NCBI RefSeq assembly: GCF_031877795.1
Contig: NC_133942.1
Span: forward strand, 2,852,001-2,916,000
Reading direction: 5' to 3'
DNA: 64,000 nucleotides
Origin: Strix aluco
Taxonomy: Eukaryota; Chordata; Aves; Strigiformes; Strigidae
Of this stretch, positions 1 through 9,778 are shown piece after piece. Both the position numbers and the translations under genes were made by a program. The notes under the pieces were generated by a model. It searched no databases. It saw nothing but the letters and a program-made list of their open reading frames with translations, and was not told the origin of the DNA. The number at the start of each line of letters is the position of its first letter. Position 1 is the stretch's first letter.

Positions 1-1383
1 ACACCTTGCGCAGCCGGCAGTCCTGCAGCACGCTGAGCAGCTCCGACAAGACTCTCCGCAAAGCCCAGCGCGCGGAGATCATCACCTCCCACATGGCCAT
101 GGCAGCGCTGCGGAGCCAGAGCAAACTCGGTCAGTCGGGCTGCCTCGACTCCTCCGGACCCCGGCCCTGCCCACCCCCTCATTTCGGGGTGCGTGGGGAG
201 GCAGGAGGAGCTTGAGCAGCTCTTCCCCATGGGGCAGGGGCTCTGCTTTGGCCAGCTCTGGCTGAAGGGGGAAGCGTGGTGGGATGGAGAGCCCTGCTCC
301 TCAGGGATAGATATCCCACAATTTTCCATGGGTCTGGCAGCCAGAGTCTCTGGGCCACTCTCCCCATGGGGATGGAGCCCTCAAGGCTGTCAGGGTCGGT
401 ACCTGTCACACGCTGGAGAGATGTCCAGCAGGGTCCTGACCACCTCCCTGGGGCTCCACCTGATCAGCAGTAGCAGCAGCGAGTCCAGGCTGCACCGGGC
501 CGGCTCTCCGCAGACATGCTCCACGTTTTTGTGGATGCATCTCAGGGTTTTTGGCACCTGGAGTGGACACAGGTGAGGATGGTGCTGCCCTTCCCATCCC
601 TGCCTGCTGCCTTTACATGGTTTTGGGTGCCCGAGCCAGCCGGGTTAGGGCAGGAGGGAAGAACAAGACTTGACACATCTTGACACGGAAGGACAGTCCA
701 GCCACAGGGCACTTACATCGCTCATCCAGGACGCAGGGTCTCTCACGGCCATGTCCACGATTCTGCTGCCCATCTGCCTGTTGTGGGCATAGTCTGCTGT
801 CATGGCCTCGATGGCCACGAGAAGAACGTCCATCCTCTGAGAAGGCCGGAGGTATTCGCCAAGCGCCTACGGGAGGAGGGATGGTGGGGGGAAGATGTGT
901 CACTTCGAGCATGCCGACAGTGTTGCACAGCTGAGCAGCTCAACCATCCCTGGGTCCATTCGCTTGCACAAGCCGATGCCATGGACAAGGGTCCCGGTGA
1001 GGGGGGAGCTCATTACCATTGTCATGAGGCTGCTGTCAAGCGAAGAAAGCAACCAGGTGCTCTCAGAATCCCGTCTTTGTTGGAGCTCTGGGTGCTCTGG
1101 ATTCTCCTCCAGCAGTGTCTCACCTACACGAAAACAAGGAAGAGTCAGTAGGACACGCCATCTTCGCCAACAAGCCTCCCAGACAGCGAAAAGAGCTTTA
1201 AATGGCACCATGCCGAGGAAACGGGGTCCCGGCATCGAGCCAGCCCCGGGGAGCCCTCTACTCACCGATCTGCAGCGGCTGGACCATGGACACCTCGTGG
1301 GGCTCCGGCGGAGAGCTGCTCTCCTGGGGAGCACCCACCTCCTCCCAAACCATCCTGGGGCTGCTGGGGGGTCTCTCTGCCAT
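1..1383 (-). CDS. MROH-family (maestro heat-like repeat) gene, 5' half, five exons, runs off the left edge
   Basis: Reading the minus strand, five exons join in consistent phase. Exon 1 is 1266-1383 (start MAERPPSSPRMVWEE, donor GTGAG). Exon 2 is 1017-1123 (GETLLEENPEHPELQQ). Exon 3 is 717-866 (MDVLLVAIEAMTADYA, donor GTAAGT). Exon 4 is 403-557 (CSLDSLLLLLIRWSPREVV). Exon 5 is 107 down to about 5 (AAMAMWEVMISARWALRRV). These phrases are those I recall from bird maestro heat-like repeat proteins, which are long HEAT-repeat scaffolds of unknown molecular role. No stop or frameshift is visible. The ATG at 1381-1383 is chosen because it opens exon 1 about 145 bases downstream of a TATA box. The family member number cannot be decided from this N-terminal part, and the rest of the gene lies outside the window. 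Confidence 0.8.
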
Positions 1384-1499
1384 CCTCAGAAATGAAGAGG
1401 TTGAGGGACAGTGGAGGGGTTCAGCTTAAGGTAAACACCGGGGGCAGTGGGGAAAGACGTGGGCTGTGCTCAGGAGTCTCCTCACTGTGCTCCTGCCCT

Positions 1500-1610
1500 G
1501 TCCCTTCCCCGTCTTGTCAGACACTGCTTATATAGGGTGCCGTGGGGTGACACGGAGGGGTGTCACAAAGGGGTGTCACAAAGGGGGCTCACATTGTGAT
1601 GTCACACAGG
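1500..1610 (-). promoter_or_regulatory. TATA-box promoter of the MROH-family gene with CRE-like palindrome
   Basis: On the minus strand a TATATAAG box lies at about 1527-1535, some 145 bases upstream of the MROH start codon. Upstream of it are direct repeats of TGTCACAAAGGGG at about 1560-1585 and the palindromic TGTGATGTCACA at 1595-1606, which contains a TGATGTCA cAMP-response-like core. The same 12-mer is found beside the ITPRIPL1-like 5' exon at 17302-17313. Promoter function is inferred from position; the motifs are seen directly. Confidence 0.55.
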
Positions 1611-1892
1611 CTGGGTGGGGCAGGGGTTCCGCTGCGGGGGGGTAGGGACCCAGATCGCCATTGGGCCATGGCTCCTCTCGGGCTGCCCCCAGGCCCCCAT
1701 CATGTCCCCTCAGGACCTTCCTGTACCCTCAGGCTCGTCCAGGAGGGTTCACACACCCCGGACCTTCTGCTTTGATCCCGACAGAAACACTCCAGACTGC
1801 CCCATCTCTCCTTTGCGCTCACCTGAAGCGTTTGCTCGCCTATGTCCAGTTCTCTCCCACACTCACAGAGTGTCTTTAATCTGCTACAACAG

Positions 1893-2314
1893 TATCCTGG
1901 TTTCAGCTGGGATAGAATTAATTTTCTTGAGCTGGGAGGGGTACAGCCGGAGTGCCAGGCCCAGACTGGCCATTGGAGTGTTCCATATCCCGTGACGTTA
2001 TGCTCAGGATATAAAGCAGGTGTGTTCTCTCTTGCTTCCAGTTTTGCAATGGTGGGATCTTCGTTCTGTCGGGATCGCTGGCCGGGAGCGGGCAGGGTAT
2101 TGGTCGGTGGGTGGTGAGCAATCGCCTTGTGCATTACCCATTTGTACTTTCTTATGATTGTTTTATTTTGTTACAATCACTAAACTGGTGTTTTTTTTAT
2201 CTCAACTTATGAGTTTTCCATGTGTCCCTCCACTCTCTTCCTCCATTCCCCTGACGGAGGGAGGGTGAGTGACTGGCTGCATGGTGTTTGGCTGCCGACT
2301 GAGTTCAGACCACA
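1893..2314 (+). repeat. 5' LTR of the endogenous retrovirus
   Basis: The LTR opens TATCCTGGTTTCAGCTGGG, a one-base decay of the TGTCCTGGTTTCAGCTGGG typical of this bird family. It carries a TATAAA box at 2010-2015 and a T-rich run near 2190, and ends around CAGACCACA at 2314. A short spacer separates it from the primer-binding site. The right boundary is good to a few bases only. Confidence 0.75.
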
Positions 2315-2325
2315 AGAGTCCTTTT

Positions 2326-2345
2326 TGGCGCCCAGCATGGGGCTC
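2326..2345 (+). other. Retroviral primer-binding site, lysine-tRNA type
   Basis: The sequence starting TGGCGCCCAGCATGGGG is close to the TGGCGCCCAACGTGGGG site complementary to tRNA-Lys(1,2), the primer of K-type or betaretrovirus-like elements. It lies 11 bases past the inferred LTR end. Confidence 0.75.
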
Positions 2346-2377
2346 GAAGGGTTGAGATCCTGGACCAGATCTGGTCA

Positions 2378-2878
2378 GTGTGTCATAACAGTTTGTTAGA
2401 AGCATTCCTTATATTGGCTTATCAATTGCTGGGCATAATGTCGGTCGCTTGTCTCCTCAAAATTTCATCACCTCATTTGCTGTACATAGTCCCCCTGCTG
2501 CTGCTCACCACCCATGGGAGTTGGATTAAGATTTTTGTTTTGCTGTACTATGTAACACTGATTTATGGCATGATGAAGTTGTCGGCCCTGAGGCTACTTA
2601 CAACTGTGTTTGAGAATTTGGGGAATTTTGAATACCCTCGGAATACTGAGACTAACATTGTCGTCTTACTGCTGGGAGCCGGTGTGCTCCTGCATGGGTT
2701 CAGGCTTTGTTCAGGGTTAAGCAACTATTTAAGAGTATCACCCAGAGATCTACCCCAAGGTTGGAGAATTATGAGTGGCTGGGGGTATGGGACAGCATGG
2801 GCAAGTGCCCAGGACAGTAGGCACCTCCGGTGTATTGGAACTTCACTCCTGAGCAGGTGCAGAATCCCAAAAAACTAG
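2378..2878 (+). CDS. Retroviral leader-region open frame, hydrophobic, function unknown
   Basis: This 166-codon frame lies between the primer-binding site and the pol remnant, where a leader or gag start would sit. It has two or three hydrophobic stretches, near residues 8-25 (ILAYQLLGIMSVACLL), 33-65 (LLYIVPLLLL, IFVLLYYVTLIYG) and 93-105 (IVVLLLGAGVLL). It shows no gag, protease or envelope motif that I recognise. It may be part of this element's untranslated leader that happens to stay open. I can name no function. Confidence 0.35.
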   Translation: MCHNSLLEAFLILAYQLLGIMSVACLLKISSPHLLYIVPLLLLTTHGSWIKIFVLLYYVTLIYGMMKLSALRLLTTVFENLGNFEYPRNTETNIVVLLLGAGVLLHGFRLCSGLSNYLRVSPRDLPQGWRIMSGWGYGTAWASAQDSRHLRCIGTSLLSRCRIPKN

Positions 2879-2942
2879 TAAACTATTTGGAAAAGGTACG
2901 CTGTCAGCCAGGTAATTCCAGAGAGACACAGCTCACTGCAAC

Positions 2943-3578
2943 GTGCTGGTGCCTGGCCCGTGCCTGCCGAGTCAGTGTGCAGAGGTGAAAGCCGTCCAGC
3001 TGGCCTTGGCTATCGCTGAGCGAGAAAAGTGGCCAGTGCTCTGTCTCTGCACTGACTCATGGGTGGTGGCAAATGTGCTGTGGGGGTGGTTACAGCAGTG
3101 GAAACGGAGCCACTGGCAGTGCAGAGGCAAACCCGTCTGGGCTGCTGAATGATGGCGAGATATTGCTGCTGGGGTAGAGAACCTGGCTGTGAAAGTATGT
3201 CGTGTAGATGCTCATGTAGCCAAGAGTCGGGCCACTGAAGAACATCAGAACAACCAACAGGCGGATCAGGCTGCCAAGATCAAGGTGTCTCAAGTAGATC
3301 TGGACTGGCAGCATAAGGGTGAACAATTTATGGCTCGCTGGGCCCATGACTCCTCAGGCCATCAGGGAAGAGATGCAACATACAGATGGGCTCGTGACCG
3401 AGGGCTGGACTTAACCATGGATGTTATTGCACAGGTGATCCATGAATGTGAGACGTGCTGCGATCAAGCAACCAAACGGTTAAAGCCCCTTTGGTATGGA
3501 GGACGATGGTCAAAATATAAATATGGGGAGACCTGGCAGATTGATTATATCACGCTCCCACAAACTCTTTGGGTCTAG
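2943..3578 (+). pseudogene. Retroviral pol remnant: RNase H end plus integrase zinc-binding and start of core
   Basis: Two frames carry recognisable pol. The first (2943-3152) has RNase H-like text around AEVKAVQLALAIAER and CTDSWVVANVL, where the D of TDS matches an RNase H acidic residue. After a stop at about 3150, the second (3189-3578) continues with DAHVAKSR and HQNNQQADQAAK. It then has the integrase HHCC zinc finger (H-x3-H in HDSSGHQG, then C-x2-C in CETC) and the beginning of the catalytic core at GETWQIDYITLP, where the D is the first acidic residue. A stop at about 3578 and the loss of everything downstream make it non-functional. Confidence 0.75.
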
Positions 3579-3580
3579 AG

Positions 3581-4599
3581 GGGTGTTCTGCAGGACTCTT
3601 GCATATCTGTCTCGGTCTGTTTCCCTAAGGGACTGGTTTACATTATCTTACAGCCAACGAAGATTGATTATGGTAGAAACCAGGCAATTTCCTTTTGACT
3701 TTAATAATATATTCTTATGAGAATCCTGTGGCCTCTCATCTAACAGTTCTGAAAAGCTGGTTGATGTCTGTCACTGAATGGGCTACAGACCAAAACTGTT
3801 AATTGGGTGCTTGGAAGACTTGTGTGTAGCTCCCACTCTGGCAGAAGGCAGGTGGGGAAGGGGCAAACAGGCACTTTCCCACGCAGCTCTGCAGTTAGCA
3901 CTGACTTCTGCTGGCTATGAGCTTGCACGTCGTCTTTGGCAAAATGGTCTTCCTGGGAAGACTAACCCAGGTGGGGAGTTGTTTCCTTGGTTTCTGTGTT
4001 CAGCACCTGGAGCACAGCAGGGTGGCTGCAGGTTGAAGATCTTGAGTTTCAGAAACTTAATCTAAGCTGGTTTGCGAGCGTGGTGCTAGGAAGGCAGTTT
4101 CCTTCTAAAGTCTTTTTCTGCAAGTCAAACGTTTGGGATTTTCTCCGGCAGAGGGAGCTTGGTTTGATTGATGGACAAACACATGTACACGCTTGCATTT
4201 CCTGTCCTATTTGTAGTTCACAAGAGTGTACGGCGCGCATCAAAATAAACATCAGTGCTGGCAGCTGGTTTGCTCCTGCCTGTTTCAATCGGAGCGTGAC
4301 TCCCTGCACCACCGTTTCCTGACTGATGCGCTGACATTTCCAAAGGTGCGTATCTAGGGAGATGCCTCTGGGCATTTGAAACAAGCTGGCAGCTCCCAGG
4401 AGAGCGCTGCTGCTGTGTTAGGATACAGGTGTGCAGCTGTTTTCCCTGAAATCCTCCTCTCCCTGTTTTTGGGTGGGGCTTGGGGGGTTCCCCTGGCTGG
4501 GTGGGTTGCAGCTGCCGTAGCCATGGTGATGGGAAGGAGAGTGGGGATCTCCCCTGCCCGCCCTGCCTTCAGCTGCTCTGGAGAGCTGGGTAACTGATT
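3581..4599. other. Unassigned spacer between the retroviral remnant and CCDC183
   Basis: About 1 kb with no exon I can support. Open frames here are short and have no family resemblance. It presumably includes the CCDC183 promoter; no clear TATA box is visible near 4500-4600. Confidence 0.5.
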
Positions 4600-7500
4600 A
4601 TGAGTTCACCTGTTCCGTGCCCCGGCGACAGTTACCGGGCACGGGGAGCTCGGCTCCACCCGTGGTCACAGCCCGGGCTGTCTCCAGTGCGCCGAGGAGC
4701 TGCGATGGCTGCCACGTGCGCAGTGGGGCTGAAGGGCCGAGGCAGGAGCACCAGCTCCATGCAGGGCCGGAAGGCAAAGCTCAGCCAGCACGCCCAGGAG
4801 CTGTGCACCATCATCGCCTCGCAAGGTGCTGCCCCTTGGGCTTTGCGGGGACGGCCCAGGGCGGGCGGGGGGCTCTCGGTCCCCCCATCGTCCTGCGTGG
4901 TACCAACAGCACCTACGTGTCCTCCAGAGCAAGAGAGGAAGGCTTTCACGCGGTCCTGCGAGGAAGAGCTGCACCAGAAGAGAGAGGTTCTCCCCCGCCT
5001 GCGTGAGGCGGTGCAGGACGTCCGTGCCCCGAGTGGCGTCCAGAAGGTACCGGCAGGTCCCGTCTGCTGTGCCCCTGCCTGTGCTGGCCCTGCAGAGCCA
5101 GCTTCCCCACCGCTCCTCTCCAGGAGCAGGCAGCACCGGGCAGCCAGAGGATGTGACCATCCCCAGGTGGGGAGCTCCCTGAGCAGATCCTTGGCCCCAG
5201 CACAGCTCCTGGCCGTCCCAGCCTGCGTGTCCCCAGGGCTGACCCGGTTCCTGCAGGCTCCAGCTGCGTCCCTGGGAGAGAGAAGCTGTCTCTCACCTTC
5301 CCTGCCTGTCCCCAGGTTATGACCTGGGTGTAAGGCCGTGGGGACAAGGGGCGCTGGCCCCATGGAGCTGCCTTTCCCCGGGGCCCTCTTGCAGGAACAG
5401 GGCGGTGCCGCCGCTCTCTGCCAGCAGCCACATCTGGGGCACCGATCGATGGATTTTATTGGTGCCCAGCCCCGGGTCTGCTCTATGCAGAGTCCCTAAG
5501 CCCAACCCAGCACTGCCCTCAGCAGATGCCCACCTCTGCCTTAGCCCAGCCAGCCCCCCAGAGCAAAGCTCTCCCAGAGCCCGTCCTGCCAAGGGAGCGA
5601 TGATGTCCCGGAGCAACGTCCCGGGACAGTTTTCCAGACAGGACCCTTGTCCTGCGAGAAGATGCCCAGCGAGCCCTGCCTCCAGCCTGGCCAACGCTCC
5701 CATGTCCATCCAGGTGGCCCAGGAGAAGCTCCAGGCCGAAATCTATGCCCGAGTTAACACCTGCAACATGCTGCTGGACCAGGTAAGGCAGCGGAGCCAA
5801 GCCCAGGACGAGCTGCAGAGGTGGCTGCAGCGGCTGCAGGCTGTCGAGAAGCAGGACAAGCAGCACCAGGAGCAGCTGCAGGTACCCAGGGCCCCTTCCT
5901 GGGGTGGCAGCACCCGTGGGGGGCCTTCATCCCAGCCCTGCACCCCCTGAGAGGGTTCCAGGCTCGGCACGCGGGGTCACCCGGTGTCCCCCCTCCCATC
6001 TCTGCCCCAGGCAGTTCGCCAGCTGGAGAACGGCATTGAGAAGATGCTCATGAAAGTCCACGCTGGACAGAAGGTGACCGCCCTGTACCTGGCGGTGCGG
6101 GATGTCCTGAAGAAGGTGAGCTCCTCCTCACTGTGCCATCGTCCCACCCGCTCCCCCTGCCAAGGCAACGAGGTGTCCAAGGGGCTGCTCTGATGGGATG
6201 CCCTCCCGCATTGGCCAGGTCTTCCTGCTCCCCTCCACCCGCTGTCACAGTGCAGGGGACCCCTGGGGCTCAGTGGGGTGAGGTGCTGTGACTCCCTGTG
6301 TCCCAGGAGCTGGCCCGCCTGCCTCTGCACCTGGACCTCCTGTGTGGGACAGCCGAGCTGTACGACGGGGAGCTGGAAGACGTGGAGCTCATGGCTGCAG
6401 ATGCCCTCAGAGCGGCTGCTGCAACCAAGGTGAGATGGTCCGGGGCACCTTGGGGCCCTTTCCCACACTCCAGAGACCACAGACGGTACCACGTCCCCTG
6501 GCTGGGGAGTCTTCTTGCAACAGAGACTGAGCTGGGCTTGCCCACAGCACCCAGATGCCTCCAGAGCTCCTCCTGGGTCTCACTCTTGGGCCAGACTGCC
6601 CTGGGGCTGGGGACAGCCTGCCCAAAGCACCAGCCACGGTGAAGGCAGCGTGCTCGGCACGCTCCATCCTCCAGCCCTCCTGGCCCACTCTCCTTCCCAG
6701 CCTGGTTATGTGGTGTGGGGGAGTTGTCCTTTTTGACACTGGTCACCCCAGAAGCTCAGCTGGCTCCCAAAGGTCCATTCCGGCTTTGGCAGACACTTCT
6801 CCCTTCTCTGATATGCTGCAGGAGGATGTGGAGAAGGTGGAAACCCAGTTGCGGGCAGACAGAGAGTTCAGGCACCACTCCCAGGCCGCACAGGAGGGGC
6901 ACGTGGAGGAAGGCAGGGAAAGGCATCTGAGAGAGGTGAGTTGGGGGGACACGGCACAGGCAGGGCTGTGGGCAGGTGACAGACACCAGTGCTGAGCCCC
7001 CCGTGGGTGGGGAGCCTGCCGGGCCAGCTCCCCCAGGGTGCCAGCAGCTCAGGGGTGACACTGAACGTTCTTGCAGCAAGCCGGGCACGAGCTCGCCGTG
7101 GACTTCTCGAACCTGCACCTGCAGGACCTTCTTGCGGGTGAGTGCCTGGCGGGGTGCAGGGGGGTGGGACGTGGGCACAGCTGCACGCAGCGTTCCCTGA
7201 CGCTTTCCTCCCACCCCAGGCCCCCAACTGGAGGCCACCAAGTCCCAGATAGAGCACAAGGCCTGGGTCGCCACAAAGATGGAGAAGGCCAAGGCTGCGG
7301 TGCCGTGCTCCCACCTCTGGGTAACGTAAAAACCCATCTCCGTTAAAACGCAGGGCTGCGCCAGCCCTGGGGAGCCGAGACCTCTCTGCTTGCTTTGTGT
7401 CCTTGCGGGGTTCTCTGCTCTCCTCTGCCCCTGCAGTCCCCCCAGACCCCCTCTTGTGCAGGCAGGGATGGAGCTGCTTTTCTCCATGCCATGAACCTGC

Positions 7501-9675
7501 AGCAGTCCGTGGTGCAGAAACCTCCCCGAGGCCACGGCCCAGCTCCTGTACCCTCCAGGAGTGCCATGGGCTGAGTCCTCGTGCTCTCCCCTAGCCAGGA
7601 CAAGGCTGGCGGGTTCCTGGAGCAGCAGAAGTCCTCGGCGGACCTGGAGCAGTATCTCCAGCAGTGCAGGGAGAAGCAGCAGGCGCTGAAGGAGACGCTG
7701 AGGAAGCTGGAGCTGGAGCACGCTGAGCTGAAGTTTCACCAGCCTCCCAACACCCTCAGGTGCTGCTGGCCTTGGGACAGCCGTGCCAACTGGGCCACCA
7801 CCCTTGGAGGAGGGACATGGGCATCCTGGGTGTCCCAACAGGGCACCCCTTCCTCCGTCCCACTGCAGCCACCAACCCCTCCTGCTCTGGGAGGTTTTCT
7901 GAGCAGAGTGCTCCCCCAGCGCTGGTCCTGGCAGAGCACCCAAAGCTCCCACTGTGGGTGGCAGCGGGAGGACCCTTGCTCCTTGCCTGGTGTGGGGAGT
8001 GGGACCAGCAGCGTGGGGTTGGGTTGCAGGCAACAGCTCTGCTCTGCAGGTGGTGCGGGGGATGAGACGAGCAGTTTGGCAACAAATGTGGGGTGCAATG
8101 TATGGATGTGAATGTGTTTGGCTGCAGGAAGCTGGAGGAGGAACTGAGGAGGAAGGTGCAGCGGGAGGAGGCTCGGCGGGAGCAGATGTGAGCCCAGATG
8201 CTGAGGGACGAGGATCTGCTGCTCCAGTTTGAAAACGCCATCGACAACCTCATCGTCCTTCTGCGTGGCATCACCGTGCCCAGCCAGGTACCCATGCGGT
8301 GCGGGGGTGAACACGGCTCCAGCCGGTGCTTGGGGGGGCAGCGGCACAGCGCGGTGACGCTTGGTGCGGCCACTGTCACCCCAAGAGGCTCTTCTTCCCC
8401 ACCAAGGTGGTTGTTCTCTCTCTGATTCCAGGACGCTTCTGCCAAGGCCCGGGGGGTGCAGGAGAAACTCCAGCACTGTAGGCAGAGGCTGCAGTACCTG
8501 GTGCGGCACGTAGCCAGCCTGCCCGCCAACAGCCACAGCCTCGACGAGGACGACGAGGTGCGTGCATGGGGGCTCCATCCCTGCGGTCGTCTTTGGGGAC
8601 CCACACAGGGCTCTCCCAGGTGGCCCATCCCAAGCTGTTCTCCCAGCTGGGAGGATGGAGGTGGCCCCAGGGAAGAGCTGTGGAGCAGCTCAGCCCCAAG
8701 TGGCACTGGGTGCTGTGGGGTGTCCCCCACTGGGGGACATGGAGGTGGAGCACCCCTGGGCTTGGAACACCCCCCTCCCCTTCAGCAGTTAACCCAGAGT
8801 GTCTTTCACAGGCTTTTGTGAAGGTCAGAAACCTCCTAGAGGAGACGATGGCGGAGGCTCCCCAGAGCCTGAAGATTTCCTTGGAGGAGACAGAGAGTAG
8901 GAGAGCACAGCGGGGACACGTCCCCCAGCGACTGTCCCAGCCCCTGCCCACGGGGAGCGTCCTCGCCTGTCTCCCCCACTCTCCCAGCAGACCCCAACCC
9001 AGGAGTTGCCTCCAGACCTTGGGGCTGACCTTGGCTTTGAGCAGGGGGGGTGGCTTTAGGTGGGAATGTGGGAGAATGATGGCAACCGGTGGGGTGGTAA
9101 GCGCTGAGCCCCAGCAGAAACAAGGAGAGATGCTGCGGGGCAAGGAGGGGGCCCTCGTCTTCAAAGTCCCCTTCGCTGGCTGTGAAGAAGAACTAGTGCT
9201 TGGCTCTGCCTGTGGCCTCCTCTGATTAGATGCTCTTGGAGCAGACAAGGAGCTTTTGGCAGCTCACCGCCCTTTTTTACCAAAGCGGAGGTGAACCCAC
9301 CGCCCCGCAGCTCCAGACCTTCATGGGAAGCCCCAGCAGTGTTGGGGATGGACCCCAGCGGTGGCATCCCCAGGTCCTGCAGGTCACCCTGGGATGCTGG
9401 GCTGGAAGAGCCCGTCAGCAGTGCCTGTGCCCAAGGGCCTGGCACGGGGCTCTCTGGGATGCCACCAGCCCTCCAAACGGGGCCAGCTCTCTCTGGGGAC
9501 ACGGGCACAGCGGAGGTGGCCCCGCAGACCCTCCCCAGCCCGCTCCTCTCTGCTCTCTCCTCCAGACCCCCCTGCTTTTGAGGATGAAGACCATGACCTT
9601 GTCCTCACCCGGGAAGACATCAAGAAGCAGGGGCTGCTCCTGATCAAAAGCAACAAGAAACGTGGCAAGAAGTAG
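4600..9675 (+). CDS. CCDC183: CCDC183 (coiled-coil domain-containing protein 183), 13 exons, with one premature TGA
   Basis: Exons in phase: 4600 (or inner ATG 4705)-4825, 4928-5046, about 5600-5881, 6011-6115, 6307-6429, 6822-6935, 7077-7137, 7220-7320, 7599-7759, 8128-8287, 8432-8557, 8812-8896, 9566-9675. Matches to the human protein include AVRQLENGIEKMLMKV (human IIRQLENNIEKTMIKI), EKAKAAVPCSHLW followed by D at the next exon, LRKLELEHAELKFHQ, FENAIDNLIVLLRGI, and a lysine-rich end (EDIKKQGLLLIKSNKKRGKK). Heptad-like coiled coil fills the middle. The family is associated with sperm and cilia. Exon 10 contains an in-frame TGA at 8189-8191 after RREEARREQM-type sequence, with the frame open again afterwards. 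The gene may therefore be decaying, polymorphic or carry a base error. The exon 3 acceptor is not settled. Confidence 0.8.
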
Positions 9676-9694
9676 CGGTTGCTCCACGCACGAG

Positions 9695-9778
9695 AGCTTT
9701 GGATGCCTCTGACCACTCCTTCTGCTCTGGATGCCCCCAACTACCCCTTCTGCTTTGGATGCCCCCGACCACCCATTG
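9695..9778 (+). repeat. Short tandem repeat, about 27-base unit, three degenerate copies
   Basis: Copies share the core CTTCTGCTYTGGATGCCCCC and lie just after the CCDC183 stop codon, in its likely 3' untranslated region. The first copy is degenerate. Confidence 0.6.

Larger units (their letters stand above)
1893..3580 (+). mobile_element. Internally deleted endogenous retrovirus (bird LTR family opening TGTCCTGGTTT)
   Basis: The element starts with a 5' LTR at 1893-2314. A primer-binding site at 2326-2345 resembles the lysine-tRNA type used by class II (K-type) retroviruses. A leader open frame follows at 2378-2878, then an RNase H to integrase remnant at 2943-3578. The gag, protease and most reverse transcriptase regions are missing between the last two, and no 3' LTR is seen after 3580. 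It is an old, non-functional copy: an internal deletion, stops in pol and a truncated 3' end. Family assignment rests on the LTR start, which resembles the solo LTR at 56121. Confidence 0.8.

Noticed and set aside
2378-2878. Leader frame as a retroviral envelope
   Set aside because: It precedes pol, lacks envelope motifs such as a furin site or CX6CC, and is too short.
6756-8033. 425-codon minus-strand frame across CCDC183
   Set aside because: Antisense shadow spanning several CCDC183 exons and introns; the plus-strand exons have matching phases and homology.
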